A stretch of DNA of 64,000 bases from Monodelphis domestica (taxonomy: Eukaryota; Chordata; Mammalia; Didelphimorphia; Didelphidae): positions 33,555,351-33,619,350 of the forward strand of contig NC_077230.1 of NCBI RefSeq assembly GCF_027887165.1. Direction: 5' to 3'. Under the pieces are notes generated by a model. It had not been told where the DNA came from. It did not search any database and was given only the letters and a program-made list of their open reading frames with translations. The translations under genes were made by a program, and so were the position numbers. Below, one piece after another: positions 34,140 through 46,085 of this stretch. Position 1 is the first letter of the stretch, and every line of letters begins with the position of its first letter.

Positions 34140-35870
34140 TTCATCTTTATATAAATATTTTGAAACATAAACTAATCTATATGTATGTACTACATTTAAA
34201 TAAATATAAATGTCTGAATATAAAGATGAAATTCAATTAATATCAATTAGTAATTAATGATCATCAATTAGTAATTGTCACTAATGAATAATTGATTAAT
34301 GATCACCAAGGAGTAATTATTATTAATTAATAATTGATTAATATTAGTTATTGATTATCAATCATTAAATTATTAAATTATTTTATTTTTATTTATATAC
34401 ATTAATTAATTTATTTATTTTTAAACAATTTTATTTCATATTTATATATTTTTATTTATTAAATTATGTATTTTAATTTAATTTATTTACATTTAAAATT
34501 ATTTATTTTATATATTTTATTTAATTAATTATATTTATTTATAAATTTATTCATAATTAATAGAATTTAAAATTTTATTAAATTATTAAAATATTGATTA
34601 TTATTAATTATTGAAAATCACTAATTGATGATCAGTAATTGATCACTTATTAATTAGTGACAATTACTAATTGATGATCATTAATAATAGACAATAATTA
34701 TTATTTTAACCATCATTATTAATTACAATTAAACAATTATTGATTAATCTGCATTGATTAATAATTAATATTAATCAATTAATAATTATTGATCATTAAT
34801 GAATAAAGTTATGATAATTTATTAATAATTAAATTAAATGATTTTAATGGATTATCCTTAATTAATAATTGATAATGGTTATTATTTATAATAATTATTA
34901 ATTAATATTAAGTAATTATTGATTAATGATAATTGACATTAATTATTTTATACTCATTATTATTAATTATATCAAACAATTATTGATTTATTATCTTGAA
35001 TTAATATTAACTGATTATTATTTGATGATAATTAATAATTAATATTAACAGATAATTGATGAGCATCAAATAATCCTTAATTCAATTTGTTTGATATTAA
35101 TTAATAATGATGGTTAAAATAATAATTAATGATGATCAATTAGTTATTGTCACTAATTAATAATTCATTATTTAATGAACCTCAATTGGTAATTATCCTT
35201 AATTAATAATTGATTAATATTAATTATTGATTATAAAATTATTGTGTTTTTGTTCATGTATATTTAATTAATTTATTTATTTTTAAATGGATTTTGTTGA
35301 TATATAAATATATTTCATTTATTAAATTATTTATTTTTAAATTTAATTTTATGTATTTATAAATTTAATTTAATTTTAAAATAAATTTAAATAATTTTCA
35401 TTAAATTCTTAAATATTAAATCATTAGTTATTAAATATTGATCGATAATAATTATTAATTAGTGAAAATTACTAATTGATGATAATTAATCAATGATATT
35501 TTGGTATTGATTATTAAGTAAGTATCAATTAACTGATTATTAATTAATGATAATTAATCAATAATTGCTTCATAATAATTAATGATTATAAGTAATCAAT
35601 ATCAATGATAAATTAATGATCATGAATTAATAGTCGATCAATGCCAATTATTAATACATAGCAATTGTTAATGATAATCAGTTAATAATTGATTATATAA
35701 TAATTAAATTATTATAATACAATATATAATATAATATAATACAATATAATAATTGTTATATTTTAAATACTGATTAATTGAAAATATTAATTAATTAATG
35801 TTCATTAGTAATTAAATTTCATTAATTAATATTAATATGTATTTAATATTAAAGGATTGTTTTAGAATAT
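34140..35870. repeat. 1.7-kb TTAA/ATTAAT low-complexity block
   Basis: Almost entirely A and T, with endless variants of ATTAATTAATAATTGATTAA, GATCATTAAT and CAATTAGTAATT. Many units are self-complementary (TTAATTAA, AATTAATT, TGATCA), so both strands can fold into hairpins. It lies between the two divergent host genes. It looks like a degenerate expanded microsatellite rather than a transposon; no terminal repeats are visible. Confidence 0.85.
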
Positions 35871-36600
35871 AAAGAAAAGAATGTTAGTCAATATGCCTTG
35901 TACCACTTAGCAAAATTGTATATAGCTTTAGAATTCCTCCCCTTCCATTAGATATAATGCTGAATTTTTCCCGTCAAATTTAATGAACATACAGGAGTAA
36001 ATTTGAACATATGAGAGACATTTTGAAATGAAATATTACTCTTGTGTATATTGGGGCTGAACACTTAGATAAAAGGAATTTTTAAGGGGGTATCATTTAA
36101 TGTCAAGAGACTGATCAAGAAAACTAATTTTTCCAAATAAAATTAATACACCACTGTACTTTGAAATTATTTATATTTTGTTGACCATGCACTTTAAAAA
36201 TTATTTTTATTTTTATTCAAGTAAAGATCAGAATTTTCTCGTTCAAGAACCTTGTTTATAGCTTTTAATCTTCTCTGTGAAAAAAATGATGCAAAGAAGA
36301 GTCCAGAACCTCGATTTATTTTCTTGTCAAATAGACAAAGGTAAGCTTTAACTATAAAATTGCTTATTTCATACATGTATGCCATTCTTCATCAGTTTTA
36401 TTTTTATTAAGCTTGTTTTTCATATCAATAAATATCAAATATAGAGAATATTAAAATATTAGGAATAACTCCCAAATGAAGATTAAAGAGTGTAATTTTA
36501 ACTGATAAATATTTTTGATATCATAACTTTTAAAATAGTGTCAGAAAGGTGAGTTATAGCAATAAGGCAAAAAATTTAAGGAATAATCTGTAAAATCATA
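35871..36600. other. non-coding, nothing recognisable
   Basis: AT-rich. The 63-codon frame at 36194-36385 (minus) has no recognisable product or splice context. Confidence 0.45.
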
Positions 36601-36840
36601 GTAAGAATAAAATCGTTACCTTTTATAGACAATATAATAGTTTATTTAGAAAACCCAATCAAGCCAAATAAAATGAATTAAAATAACTCCAGGAAAATGC
36701 AGGATAATAAATAAATCTTCATAGAGCATTAGCATTTTTATATATTATTCCCTAAAGCCTTAGCAAGAACAAATAAAGACATTCTATTTAAAAATGATAG
36801 AGACTGTGAAATACTTGGAATTCTATTCATCAAAACAAAA
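36600..36840 (+). mobile_element. L1 ORF2 fragment
   Basis: Plus-strand text matches the ORF2 segment after the RT catalytic motif: GCATTAGCATTTTTATATAT (the AFLY region), CCTTAGCAAGAACAAATAAA, ATTCTATTTAAAAATGATAG and AAATACTTGGAATTCTATTC (the KYLGI region). It is diverged and old. Confidence 0.65.
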
Positions 36841-36844
36841 GGGG

Positions 36845-37640
36845 GATGGAGGGAGGGCAGAACTAAGATGGTGGAGAAGCTACACAGACTCATCTGTTCT
36901 CTATGTACCAAATTAAAATATGATATAATGCCTAAAAAGAAATATTGGAGCACCATAATCTACAGAAAAATGGAGTGAAATAATGTTTCTTCTAAAACTA
37001 CTTAGAAAGCCATTAGGAAAGTTCTATTCCACTCTGATGGAAGAGGAGTGCAAAAACAACAGAACGAGGCAGGTTCCGATAATTAAAGAGTCCTTTGACA
37101 CACCTGAATCATCAACAGGGGCTGCCAGAGCTCCCAGCCGCAGCCCTTTGCTGCCTTGACGGAGTGCCCATACACAGATCCAGGCAGCAGTTGTGGCGGA
37201 CCTTATTGGGAGCACTTAGCACATCCCAATGCTTGCAACCTCAGAGGACAAGGGGATCCTGGTCACAGTTACCAGATGGAAAAGAATTCACATGGTTACT
37301 CACTGACCTGACCCCAGGCCAGAAGAGTATTAAACACACTTGTCATTACATTATACAATGTTGAAAGAATTAAAAAATAAAAAGATTGGTCACTAAGAAC
37401 GCTCAATGAAGCTGCACAAAGAACTTGGAACATACTTCTTTCTACATAGTTACAGAAAATGAGCAAACAACAATACCAAAACACCCTAACCATAGAAAGA
37501 TATTTTGTTGCCCGGGAAGACTTAAAATCAGAAGAAAATATTGCTGCATCCAAAGCTTAGAAGGAAGAAAAGATATTAGCTATTTCACGTCTCAAAATAG
37601 TCTACAAAGCAGAAATTGTCTAAATTATTTACAGTAGTTT
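36845..37640 (+). mobile_element. L1 5' end fragment
   Basis: Begins GGAGGGAGGGCAGAACTAAG ATGGTGGAG-like, the hallmark start of an L1 5' UTR, and continues with GC-richer leader sequence (CAGCCGCAGCCC...). It stops where the CIBAR1 retrocopy and a truncated SINE begin. Confidence 0.65.
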
Positions 37641-39790
37641 AAGAAACGTGTCTCTGGGGGCTTCCCTCCCGGCTCCTGCCGCGGCGGCTCCACCGCAGGC
37701 CCAGTTGCGGGCTCCAACCCAGGGTCCCGGGACGCTCTCGAGGGGACATGCTGAGGCGGACTCTGGAAAACCGGGACGCCCAGACCAAACAGCTGCAGGA
37801 TGCGGTCTCCAACGTGGAGAAGCACTTTGGGGAGCTGTGCCAGATCTTCGCGGCGTACGTGCGTAAAACGGCCCGGCTTCCAGACAAGCCAACCTCCTGG
37901 TGAATGAAATCAATGCTTATGCTGCCACCGAGACGCCCAACCTGAAGCACGGCCTGAAGGACTTTGCTGATGAGTTTACCAAACTTCAGGATTATAGGCA
38001 AGCTGAGGTTGAAAGACTTGAAGCCAAAGTAGTTGAACTTTGAAAAGTTATGGAACTATTGTGAAAATGAAACGGGATGATCTCAAAGCAACTTTAACAG
38101 CAAAGAGTCGAGAAGCTAAGCAGTTAACTCAACTAGAAAGGACGCATCAACGGAATCCATCAGATCGGCATGTCATAGTATCCTTTCAATTTTGAAGAAA
38201 AAATTATTTTGTCATTTAGTTGATAAAAAGGCAGAAACAGAATTACAGAGAGCTACAATGGATGCCACCAGAACAAGTCGGCACCTGGAAGAAACAATTG
38301 ACAATTTTGAAAAGCAAAAAATAAAGGACATAAAGAATATATTTTCAGAATTTATAACTATTGAAATGCTGTTCCATGGTAAAGCTTTAGAAGTCTACAC
38401 TGCTGCCTACCAAAATATACAGAAGATTGATGAAGAAGAAGATCTAGAGATTTTTTGGAGCTCTCTCTATCCACCTGACTATTCAACTTGTTTAGATATT
38501 GTTCGAGCAAATTCAAAATCTCCTCTTCAGAAATCTATTTCTATCAAGTGTATATCCAGATCAGGACAGCAGATTCCTACCACTCGGATAAGAAAAGATC
38601 ACCAAGATGACGATGAAGAGGATGATGAATTGGACTTTACAGAAGAAGAAAATTAATTTTATATGTGCTTTTAACAGTTCCCCTCAAAATCATCAACTTC
38701 AGCTTATTAAATGTGTCAATTGCCCAAAAAAAGCAATAAGAAATTAACATGTATATATGTATACATATATGCACCATTAACAGGTATTTCAAAAGAATCT
38801 ATTGGTTTTTTAAAGTAAATGGTTTTTGAGGAATTAACTTCAGAATGGAATGTGATTAAAGGAAATTTCTGTAGCCCCAAAATTAAGCAGCTAAAATGAA
38901 AAACATGCCATTAGCTTTGTTCTGTTACCAAGGTTATGGTATTTGTTTAAATATAAATTTCATTTTTAAAGAATTTCAAAATAATTATCGTGAGAGCTGT
39001 CTTTAAGCCATTGTCATATCACACAAATAAATGTGACAGTGGCCAAAAAAGAACTATTATCTTCTCTTGGTTCCCTATGTAAGCTAAGTTTCCATGCCTT
39101 CATTTCTTAAAAATCAGTTAAAATTCCTTCAAAATCATTGACAAGCATTGTTCCATAAAGTACTTAAATAAGGTTGTTTTACTTCCTTATCAATTTCAAA
39201 AATTGGGGAGTTTTATTTGCCAGGTCACATCTACCTAGTTAACGCCTTTAAATAGTCCAATGGGGCTAAATGAGCAAAAGAAATTAGAAGACCAAGGAAA
39301 CTGGTCATATTTATATATTCCATTTTTAACAATGGAAGAAGGTTGTTAAAGGGTGAAAAAATGTAGTAGTCCTCATGAACTTAAAATCAAAATGTTGACA
39401 ATGTGTGATGCAGACTTTGGAAAACCTATTTTGAGATGCTATTTTCCCATAGAGAAATGAGGCACAGGCTGCTAATAAAAGAAATTCTGAAATTGTATTA
39501 GAATTTCTAAACACTAAAATTTATTATTATTATTATTATTAATGACACATTCTTGTACCTGGAAATATCAAGTTGGAGACATTTGAATCATAGAATGTTA
39601 GCATGTCTGACATTTTTTTCATTTCCAGGATTTCCTTCTGGGAAAACATTTGTAATCTTATTTCATTGATCCAGACAAGCATATTTTACTAACTGTGAAA
39701 TTTATTTCCTTTAGAATACTAGAAAAATTACTATTCACAACACATAAAAATAAAGACTTTACAGAAAAAAAAAAAAGAAACGTGTCTCTG
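37641..39790 (+). pseudogene. CIBAR1: CIBAR1 (FAM92A) processed retrocopy
   Basis: An intronless copy of the mRNA for a BAR-domain protein that acts at the ciliary base and Cby1 complex. It is flanked by a perfect 16-bp duplication AAGAAACGTGTCTCTG at 37641-37656 and 39775-39790. It carries a GC-rich 5' UTR, a start at 37748 (MLRRTLENRDAQTKQLQDAV), the body, a stop at 38654-38656, about 1.1 kb of 3' UTR, AATAAA at 39749-39754 and a poly(A) tail at about 39765-39776. The frame is disrupted early (after AAYVRKTARL and again near EAKVVE), so it is a pseudogene. It also holds a ~53-nt segment not present in the usual coding sequence, at about 38175-38230. Confidence 0.95.
38192..38656 (+). pseudogene. 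CIBAR1: CIBAR1 retrocopy, open C-terminal half
   Basis: The longest open piece of the retrocopy. After about 13 codons of foreign sequence it reads AETELQRATMDATRTSRHLE, then FSEFITIEMLFHGKALEVYT, then the acidic end DELDFTEEEN and stop. This corresponds to the second half of the BAR domain and the C-terminal tail of the parent protein. There is no sign that it is expressed as a gene of its own. Confidence 0.9.
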
Positions 39791-39957
39791 ACACTTGCTA
39801 GTTGTGAAATGCTGGACAAGTCACTTAACCCTGTTTGCCCCAGTTTCCTCTTCTGTAACGAAGAGATAGCTGGAGAAGAAACTGGAACATTAGCTTCACG
39901 AGGAAAATTCCAAATCAAGTCATAAAGAGTCAGATACAACTGACTGACAAAAAAAGA
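39775..39957 (+). repeat. MIR-like SINE with RTE/BovB-type tail, 5'-truncated
   Basis: Reads TGACACTTGCTAGTTGTG, ACAAGTCACTTAACCCTGTT, CAGTTTCCTCTTCTGTAA and then the tail AAAGAGTCAGATACAACTGA plus A-rich end. This tail type is shared by SINEs mobilised by RTE elements. The CIBAR1 retrocopy inserted at its 5' edge, so its first bases form the duplicated target. Confidence 0.8.
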
Positions 39958-40089
39958 AGGATCAATGGTCAATTAGAGGAACAGATTAGGTGTAGAAAAT
40001 GCTGAATAAAAAAGGGCCTTGTAAAATGTACCTTTGATAAACTCAAAGTCCTTAGACTGTGCTAGAATTAGGAATTATTTTTTTTAAAC

Positions 40090-40360
40090 TGTTGGGAAAA
40101 TTGGAAATGCTTTGAGACGACTTTTTATATAAGTTGTCTTTTATTGTGAATATATGAACCCACAAATGATCCATAAATAAACTTTGGGGTTCTATGATCT
40201 TGGAAGAGAGAAAAAAATGCATGTTTTTTTAATAACATTTCATTCAAATTTAACAAATTCCAATAACAATTTTTATAATACACTTTGATATCTGGTATGG
40301 TTAGATCATCTTCCATCATAATATTTTTCACTATTTCCATTGATATTCTTGACCTTGTTT
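40090..40360 (-). mobile_element. L1 ORF2 fragment, inverted relative to its neighbour
   Basis: Minus-strand frame reads MMEDDLTIPDIKVYYKN, equivalent to the GGIAVPDLKLYYKA segment of the L1 at 1928-2176, followed by about 50 further codons of diverged ORF2. The same segment reappears immediately to the right on the plus strand, so the two pieces form an inverted repeat. Confidence 0.7.
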
Positions 40361-40425
40361 AGTGAAAAATAATATGATGGAAGATGATCTAACCATACCA
40401 GATATCAAAGTGTGTATTATTATAA
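40274..40425. repeat. long inverted repeat (hairpin), arms ~55 bp
   Basis: The left arm (about 40274-40328) and right arm (about 40366-40425) are reverse complements with only one or two differences, sharing GATGGAAGATGATCTAACCA and TACCAGATATCAAAGTG. They are separated by a loop of about 37 bp. The arms are far more alike than the surrounding L1 copies. Confidence 0.85.
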
Positions 40426-41880
40426 AGTACTTATCTTCAAACTAATCTATTATTGATGAAGAAAGAGTAGTGGATCCGTGGAATAGAGTAGGTACACACA
40501 ATATGCACAGTAGAAATGACTTTAGTAATGTTGTGTTTCTTACATGCAAAAATCCATATTTTAGGGTCAAGAACTCACTGGGTCAAAAACTGCTGAGAAA
40601 ACCAGAAAGCATTTTGGCAGAAACTAGATGTAGACCAATGCCGCACATCATGTATCAAAATAAGGTCAAAGTGGCATTTGATTTATGCATTCAGGGTAAT
40701 GCCAGATTTAAATTAGGGGGAAAAGAATTATCAAATAAAGGACAGAGAACATTATAGGAGGTGCAATGGATCATTTTCATTACCTTTAAAAGTTTTCCAC
40801 ACAAAACCAGAGGGAAAGAAGAAAAATGGGAAAAAATTTAAAGATCTGATTAAGGCCTCATTTCTCAAAGATATAGAGCACTGGATCAACTTTATAAAGA
40901 ATACAGGTTGTTCCCCAATTCACAGATACTAAAATTATATGAATAATCAGTTTTCAGATGAAGAAATAAAAACTGTCTCTAGCCACATAAAAAAGCACTA
41001 AATCACTATGAAGAATACAAATTTAAACAACTCTTACTTACCTTTTCATGCCTATCAAATTTTCTTAACAAGACAGGAAAGGAAAATGAAAAACGTTGGA
41101 GGTGATGGGGGAATATTTGAGACACTAAGGTACAGATGGTGGAATTGTGAACTGATTCATCTATTCTAGAGAACATGGATATATGCTCAAAGAGCTATGC
41201 AACTGTGCATATTCTTTGACTTGGCAATATCACAACTAAAACAGTATCCCAAAGAGATTAGAAATTTTTAAAAAATGAAAAGAAAATGTCCCTATATGTA
41301 CAAAATAATTTATGGCAGTAATTTTTCGTGTTGAAGAACTTAAAATTTCAGGGATAACATTCAATTGTGAAATGGCTGAAAAATTTATGGTATATGATTG
41401 TAATAATATTATTGTGCTACATGAAATGATGATTAAGATGCTTTCAAAAAACCTGGAAGACTTATATGAACTGATACATAATGAAGGGAGCAGAAGCAGA
41501 ACACTGGGTGCATGAACAGCAATGCTATGCAATGATCAACTGTAAATGACTTTGCTATGCCCAGAAATACAAAGATTGAAAGACAGTTCTGAAAAACTGA
41601 AAAATGTTATCCACTTGCAGTGGAAAAGGTGATGGAATCTAAATGCAGAGCAAAACATATTTATTTTACTTTATTTTCCTTTCTTTCTGGTATGTTTTAT
41701 TTCTCAACATGATGAATAAGGAAGGAAATATGTTTTACATGACTGCATATGTATAATCTTTATCAAATTGCTTACCTTTTTAATGAGGTTGGAGACCAGG
41801 GTGACTAGGAAAGAATTTGGAACTTAAAATAGATTTTATATGTCCTTAGAAAAAATTTTAATTATTAAAAATGTCTTAAT
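40366..41880 (+). mobile_element. 5'-truncated L1, ORF2 C-terminal half and 3' UTR
   Basis: Begins with the MMEDDLTIPDIKV segment and continues through DPWNRVGTHN. L1 3' sequence follows, recognisable by comparison with the copies in this window (GGTGGAATTGTGAACTGATTC, TTTGACTTGGCAATATCAC, ATGAAGGGAGCAGAAGCAGA). Ends in an A/T-rich area near 41880. Diverged. Confidence 0.7.
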
Positions 41881-41939
41881 GTGCTTATATGCTGAAAGGT
41901 AGAAAGTTCAGCAAAATCATTGATCTAGGGGAGACTGTA

Positions 41940-41990
41940 ACAGAGTCATATATATATATAATTTTATATATATATATATATTGCTAATTA
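41940..41990. repeat. (TA)n microsatellite
   Basis: TATATATATA tracts on either side of ATTTTA, just upstream of the first recognised PDZ exon. Confidence 0.9.
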
Positions 41991-42152
41991 TTAAGGAAAA
42001 GATACCGGTAAAGTATAAGTGGATGGCTTATAATTCCAGTGCAAAGCTAGAGTGACCAGGCCAACTGTACTGGGAGGAAATTTTATTCTTACTGTTGCTT
42101 CAGATGTTTTAGGCTTTCATTATTATTACTATTATTATTTTTGTATTTATAG

Positions 42153-42273
42153 GTGACAACGAACTGGGGCTTTGTACTTGTATCTTCTTTGATCCAGCAG
42201 ATGAGGATGGAAAGGAACCAGGGGTTTTTATAACTGAAATTATTGAAGGAGGTGCAGTTCACAAACTTGGATG
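42153..42273 (+). CDS. PDZ-domain gene, first recognised exon
   Basis: A 121-nt exon with acceptor ATTTATAG and donor TG|GTGAGTTT. It encodes GDNELGLCTCIFFDPADEDG, then KEPGVFITEIIEGGAVHKLG. ELGLC occupies the place of the carboxylate-binding GLGF loop, and GVFITEIIEGGAVHKLG is the classic beta-C/alpha-A segment of a PDZ domain. Entry uses two bases and exit leaves TG, which the next exon completes as Cys. At least one further 5' exon is needed for the start of the domain and the start codon; I could not find it. Confidence 0.85.
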
Positions 42274-44004
42274 GTGAGTTTGGTTTTGTAATTTTATAAG
42301 AATTGACTTTGTAGGGAGGATTTAACATCATTCTAAAAAGGGTTAATATTGTAAACATGGAAAGTGACTACACAAATAAAATCTCTGAAAAATACAGAAA
42401 TATCAACTTTAAAAATATTGTCATGACCAAGCTAGTAAGGAAATGGAATTGGCTTGGAAACAAAGATTCTATAATTCCACTCCAACTAGGTCTGTAAACT
42501 ATGACTTTATTCTTGATCATTGAGAAGGTCTTTAATAATTGCCATAATGAGCCCATTGTAAACATGTGCCCAGCTATTTCCAAATCAGGTCAAATTAACA
42601 AGTATTTATAAATCTATACCATTCCAGAACCTGTGCTCTCCATGAAGGGATATAAAGAAAGTGGGAAAATAGTTCTTGATTTGGAGAAATGAAAAACTGA
42701 ATTGACTAGGCAACAAACAAATTACTATTGTGTGCAGAAAAGATCTATACTAAATAAATGTGAGAAAATCTGGGTGTGGGGGATACTTTGGTTGTATTAG
42801 AAAAAATGGTATCCATGAGACACTGGCAACTATCTTCAGAGATTATTGAAATTTGACTATACAATAAAATAATTCCTGAATTGAGAGAGGGCTTCCTAGA
42901 TATAGGAATGTAGGAATATACATTTAAAATATTAGTATAAACTGCCCAAAGTGAATCCTTGAGAAAGGAAAAAAATAAGAAATGCAAATAGGTTGCCAAA
43001 TCATAACTTTAACCTTGTAAGAATTTACTATGCAACTGGGGTCAAATGGTACCCTCTATGTCCTTGCTCATGATGTAATTTTGGACTTTAAAATAGAATT
43101 CTTCCTGAGATGACACTCTGTTACATAGAACTGAAAGCAAAAAACGCCATCAGGCTTTCTGTTTCAAAGCCTGAGGCTCATTACTTCTTCATCCCCAACT
43201 CACTTAGCCCAGATGGTTTTAGAATTTTTTCCTGCTTCCTAGATTGTAACAGAATTGATTTCTTTAGCTGCCCATCCTGAATATCCCAAATAAATGGTGG
43301 AAATTTTCTCCTCTTAACCTCCCAAAGTTGTTTTCTTTTCCTCAGTTTCTATGATGACATTTATCTGTTTATTATCACCCAAGGTCTCTACAATAAAAGT
43401 ATCAACTAGAAGGGTCCTTCTGAATTATCGTCTCCTTACTCAGTCTTCAGTCAGTGGGGCATTGTCTGATACCTCAGAAGAATCATTTGTTTTAGTTTCT
43501 GCAGATCCTATTGACTTTCTGAAGAATATTAAAATTGAAATAATACTCTGATAATTGTTTGGAGGAGGGCATCTGTGTTTGTGGATGATTTCTCTTGGAT
43601 CCTTCTCACTGTGTTTTCCAAGATCTGCCAAAGTCCCTTCCTTTTTCAATCTCATTTCATTATTGAGACTTAGCCAGCTGGAAAGGCTTGGAGTACAGAC
43701 CCAGTTATGAACACTAATCATCCTTGAAGCCCACTTAAAAAAAATCCAGGGAAGAATCCCCAGACAGGCTGCAGGGTAATGAAATTATTGAGACATACCA
43801 GCCCTCTAAGTCTTCTGATTAATTTGTAGAGAAGTGGTGACTGAAAAATTTGTAAGTGGCAGCCATTATACTAATGGTATGATGAGTCATTGAAGTCTAT
43901 CTCTTAAATTAGTACCATATCTTCTAATCATACACATGCATTGGGCTTTTAGGTCATAAATATCTTCAATGTAATTTTAATTACTATGCAATTCTATTTT
44001 TCAG

Positions 44005-44112
44005 TATCCGTGTATTTGACCAGATTATTAAAATAGGTGACATCAATCTAATTGGATTGGATGAAGCAGAAATCATCTCTACTTTTAAAAAAATGGACGA
44101 TTCTCCTTTCCA
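44005..44112 (+). CDS. PDZ-domain gene, second recognised exon
   Basis: A 108-nt exon with acceptor TATTTTTCAG and donor TTCCA|GTAAGTA. It reads IRVFDQIIKIGDINLIGLDE then AEIISTFKKMDDSPF. This is the second half of the PDZ fold: the GDxIxxIxGL strand and the alpha-B helix that lines the ligand groove. The first helix position (E or A where many PDZ domains have His) suggests it is not a canonical class I binder. Phase matches both neighbours. Confidence 0.87.
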
Positions 44113-44573
44113 GTAAGTAAATTTTCCCACATTTCTTTAAGATGCAGAGATTGCTATGTCATTGTTTTTGACTTGGAAATTTCTTTAGCAATGTGTTCAA
44201 ACAGAAAAATTGGGGAGAAAGAAAGCCTAATTAACATTTTTAAATAATTTCTCTTTTTGTCTTCTTTTGCTAGGAAATGACCCTCTTTTTTTTCTGTTCA
44301 GCAGTTCACAAGATGTTTTAGGATCCATTTGCACCTTCCTTTCTGAATACTCTATCACATCTCAAGCAAACCCTTGATTTTCATTTGCATTCATTTTTAG
44401 TTAATGAATTTTTATTTTCTTGCCAAATAATGCTCCTTGAACCTGAAGAGGTTTTTTGGTTTTGTTTTGTTTTTGTAAGAATGAATGCTTAGCTGAATTT
44501 CCCCATTCCATTTTTTGCGTGGCTAGGTCTTTATCCAAAGTACATAAATTAAATGTGGATGTTTTGTACCTAG

Positions 44574-44679
44574 GATTGAAATTGGCCGCGAACCACCTGA
44601 AGTCAAGTCAGAACTTATAGTACGCCTCAAGTTGTCAGAGGAAAGGAAGAAATATTTTATGAATTCGCTCATAGTACAG
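44574..44679 (+). CDS. PDZ-domain gene, third recognised exon
   Basis: A 106-nt exon with acceptor TTGTACCTAG and donor GTACAG|GTATTA. It completes Gln across the junction, then reads IEIGREPPEVKSELIVRLKL and SEERKKYFMNSLIVQ. The last PDZ strand (QIEIGRE) is followed by a charged, probably helical linker. It exits in phase 0. Confidence 0.85.
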
Positions 44680-44829
44680 GTATTATGTGAACCAAATAAA
44701 AAAATGCAGAAACTCAAAATTCTTTCTTTTTTATCATAACAATATTAAAATAAAAATTTTGTTCTTTAAAAAGTTTCCTTTCCTACTCTTGAGTAACTTC
44801 ATCTTAATTTATTACATACTTTTTTATTG

Positions 44830-45940
44830 TTGCTCTTTTATGCAATTTTATCAATGTCTCTGAGATTTACATTCTAATCTTCTCTGATGCACTCCAACCT
44901 TCACCACTGAATTATCATTTGTAGTATAGAGAATGAATTAAGCAAAACTGAACAATAAATACAGCAACTGAATCTGATAGTTTTTGCTCCTTTCTGAACA
45001 AAGGAGATATATATGTGTGCATGTGTATGTATATTTTTATATTATCTCTAGCTTTTGTCCCAGACTAAGATTTTCCATTACAATTAGTCAGAGGATGGCA
45101 ACATTTTAATGCTGCTTTAATTTACCTTAGTTTTAAAGAGCCTTCTGTTTCTGCTTACTTTACATTATTTAATGTGGGGTTTTTTAATGTCTCATAGAAT
45201 TCTTATTGTTATTTTCAAAAACTTAATAATATCTCATTATATAATATATCACAGAATTTGTTCAGGTCTTCCCAAATTAAAGGACACTTTGTATTCAGAC
45301 AAAGAATATGTGAGTGTATCCATATTCCCTTGATTTCCTGCCTTTGATGACTTTGGGGGTTTCTCTTCTATTCTAGTTGCATTGATTTTGTTCATGTTAA
45401 ATCTTTCTTAGTAGTGCAAAATTTCTATTTTTTCTTTTATTATGATCACAAACCCCCTAGTTTTTTACCATCAATATGCCTCACAAATAGAGGTCTAAGA
45501 TGTCTCATTCCTGTTGTTTTTCTAATTTTGAATGCTGTATGGATATTGGTTGATATTAAGGTTGTATATGCAACTTGAATTCATTATGGTAAATTATATA
45601 GCCCTTTCGTATTCAAACTTTCATTTGTATCACATGATTTCCAGTTTTTCTCAGGCCTTCCAGAATACAGAATCCTTCCTCTCTCATTTTTATTTTTGGG
45701 TTTTTGAACTCCTGGATTGCTGAGTTAATTATCTTCTGGGACTTCCTTATGGTAGAATATTTTATGAACTCTTAATTATTGTCAAGAAATCTTGAATAAT
45801 TTTATTATTTTTGAAGGTTCAGTTTGAGGACCTGTTAATTTTAGACCTCTTTTATTATTCTTGTTTTTAACATTTCCATTAAGATTCCTTTTCACAACAA
45901 TCTCTGACCAACAATCTTTTATTTTATGTCTTTCTGTATC
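44830..45940 (-). mobile_element. very old L1-like fragment in intron (tentative)
   Basis: Text such as TTGTTCAGGTCTTCCCAAATT and TTGATTTCCTGCC is vaguely similar to the antisense of L1 3' regions elsewhere in the window. Divergence is high and the boundaries are unclear. Confidence 0.3.
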
Positions 45941-45944
45941 CTAT

Positions 45945-46085
45945 CTCTAAGGTTTTCCCCAAAATGCTGGTCTACCAATTTGTAAGCCCCTGGAGGTGAA
46001 GGAATGTCTTATCTTTATATCCCAAGGACAACACACGGGCTTGCACTTTTTAGATGCTTAAGAAATTATGATTGAATTAGTTGCT
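45945..46085 (+). repeat. L2-type 3' end fragment
   Basis: Reads TTGTAAGCCCCTGGAGGTGA, ATCTTTATATCCCAAGGAC and GATGCTTAAGAAATTATGAT TGAATT-like, the familiar L2 3' end (..aagctcctt gagggcaggg.. ..gcttaataaatg..). Confidence 0.6.
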
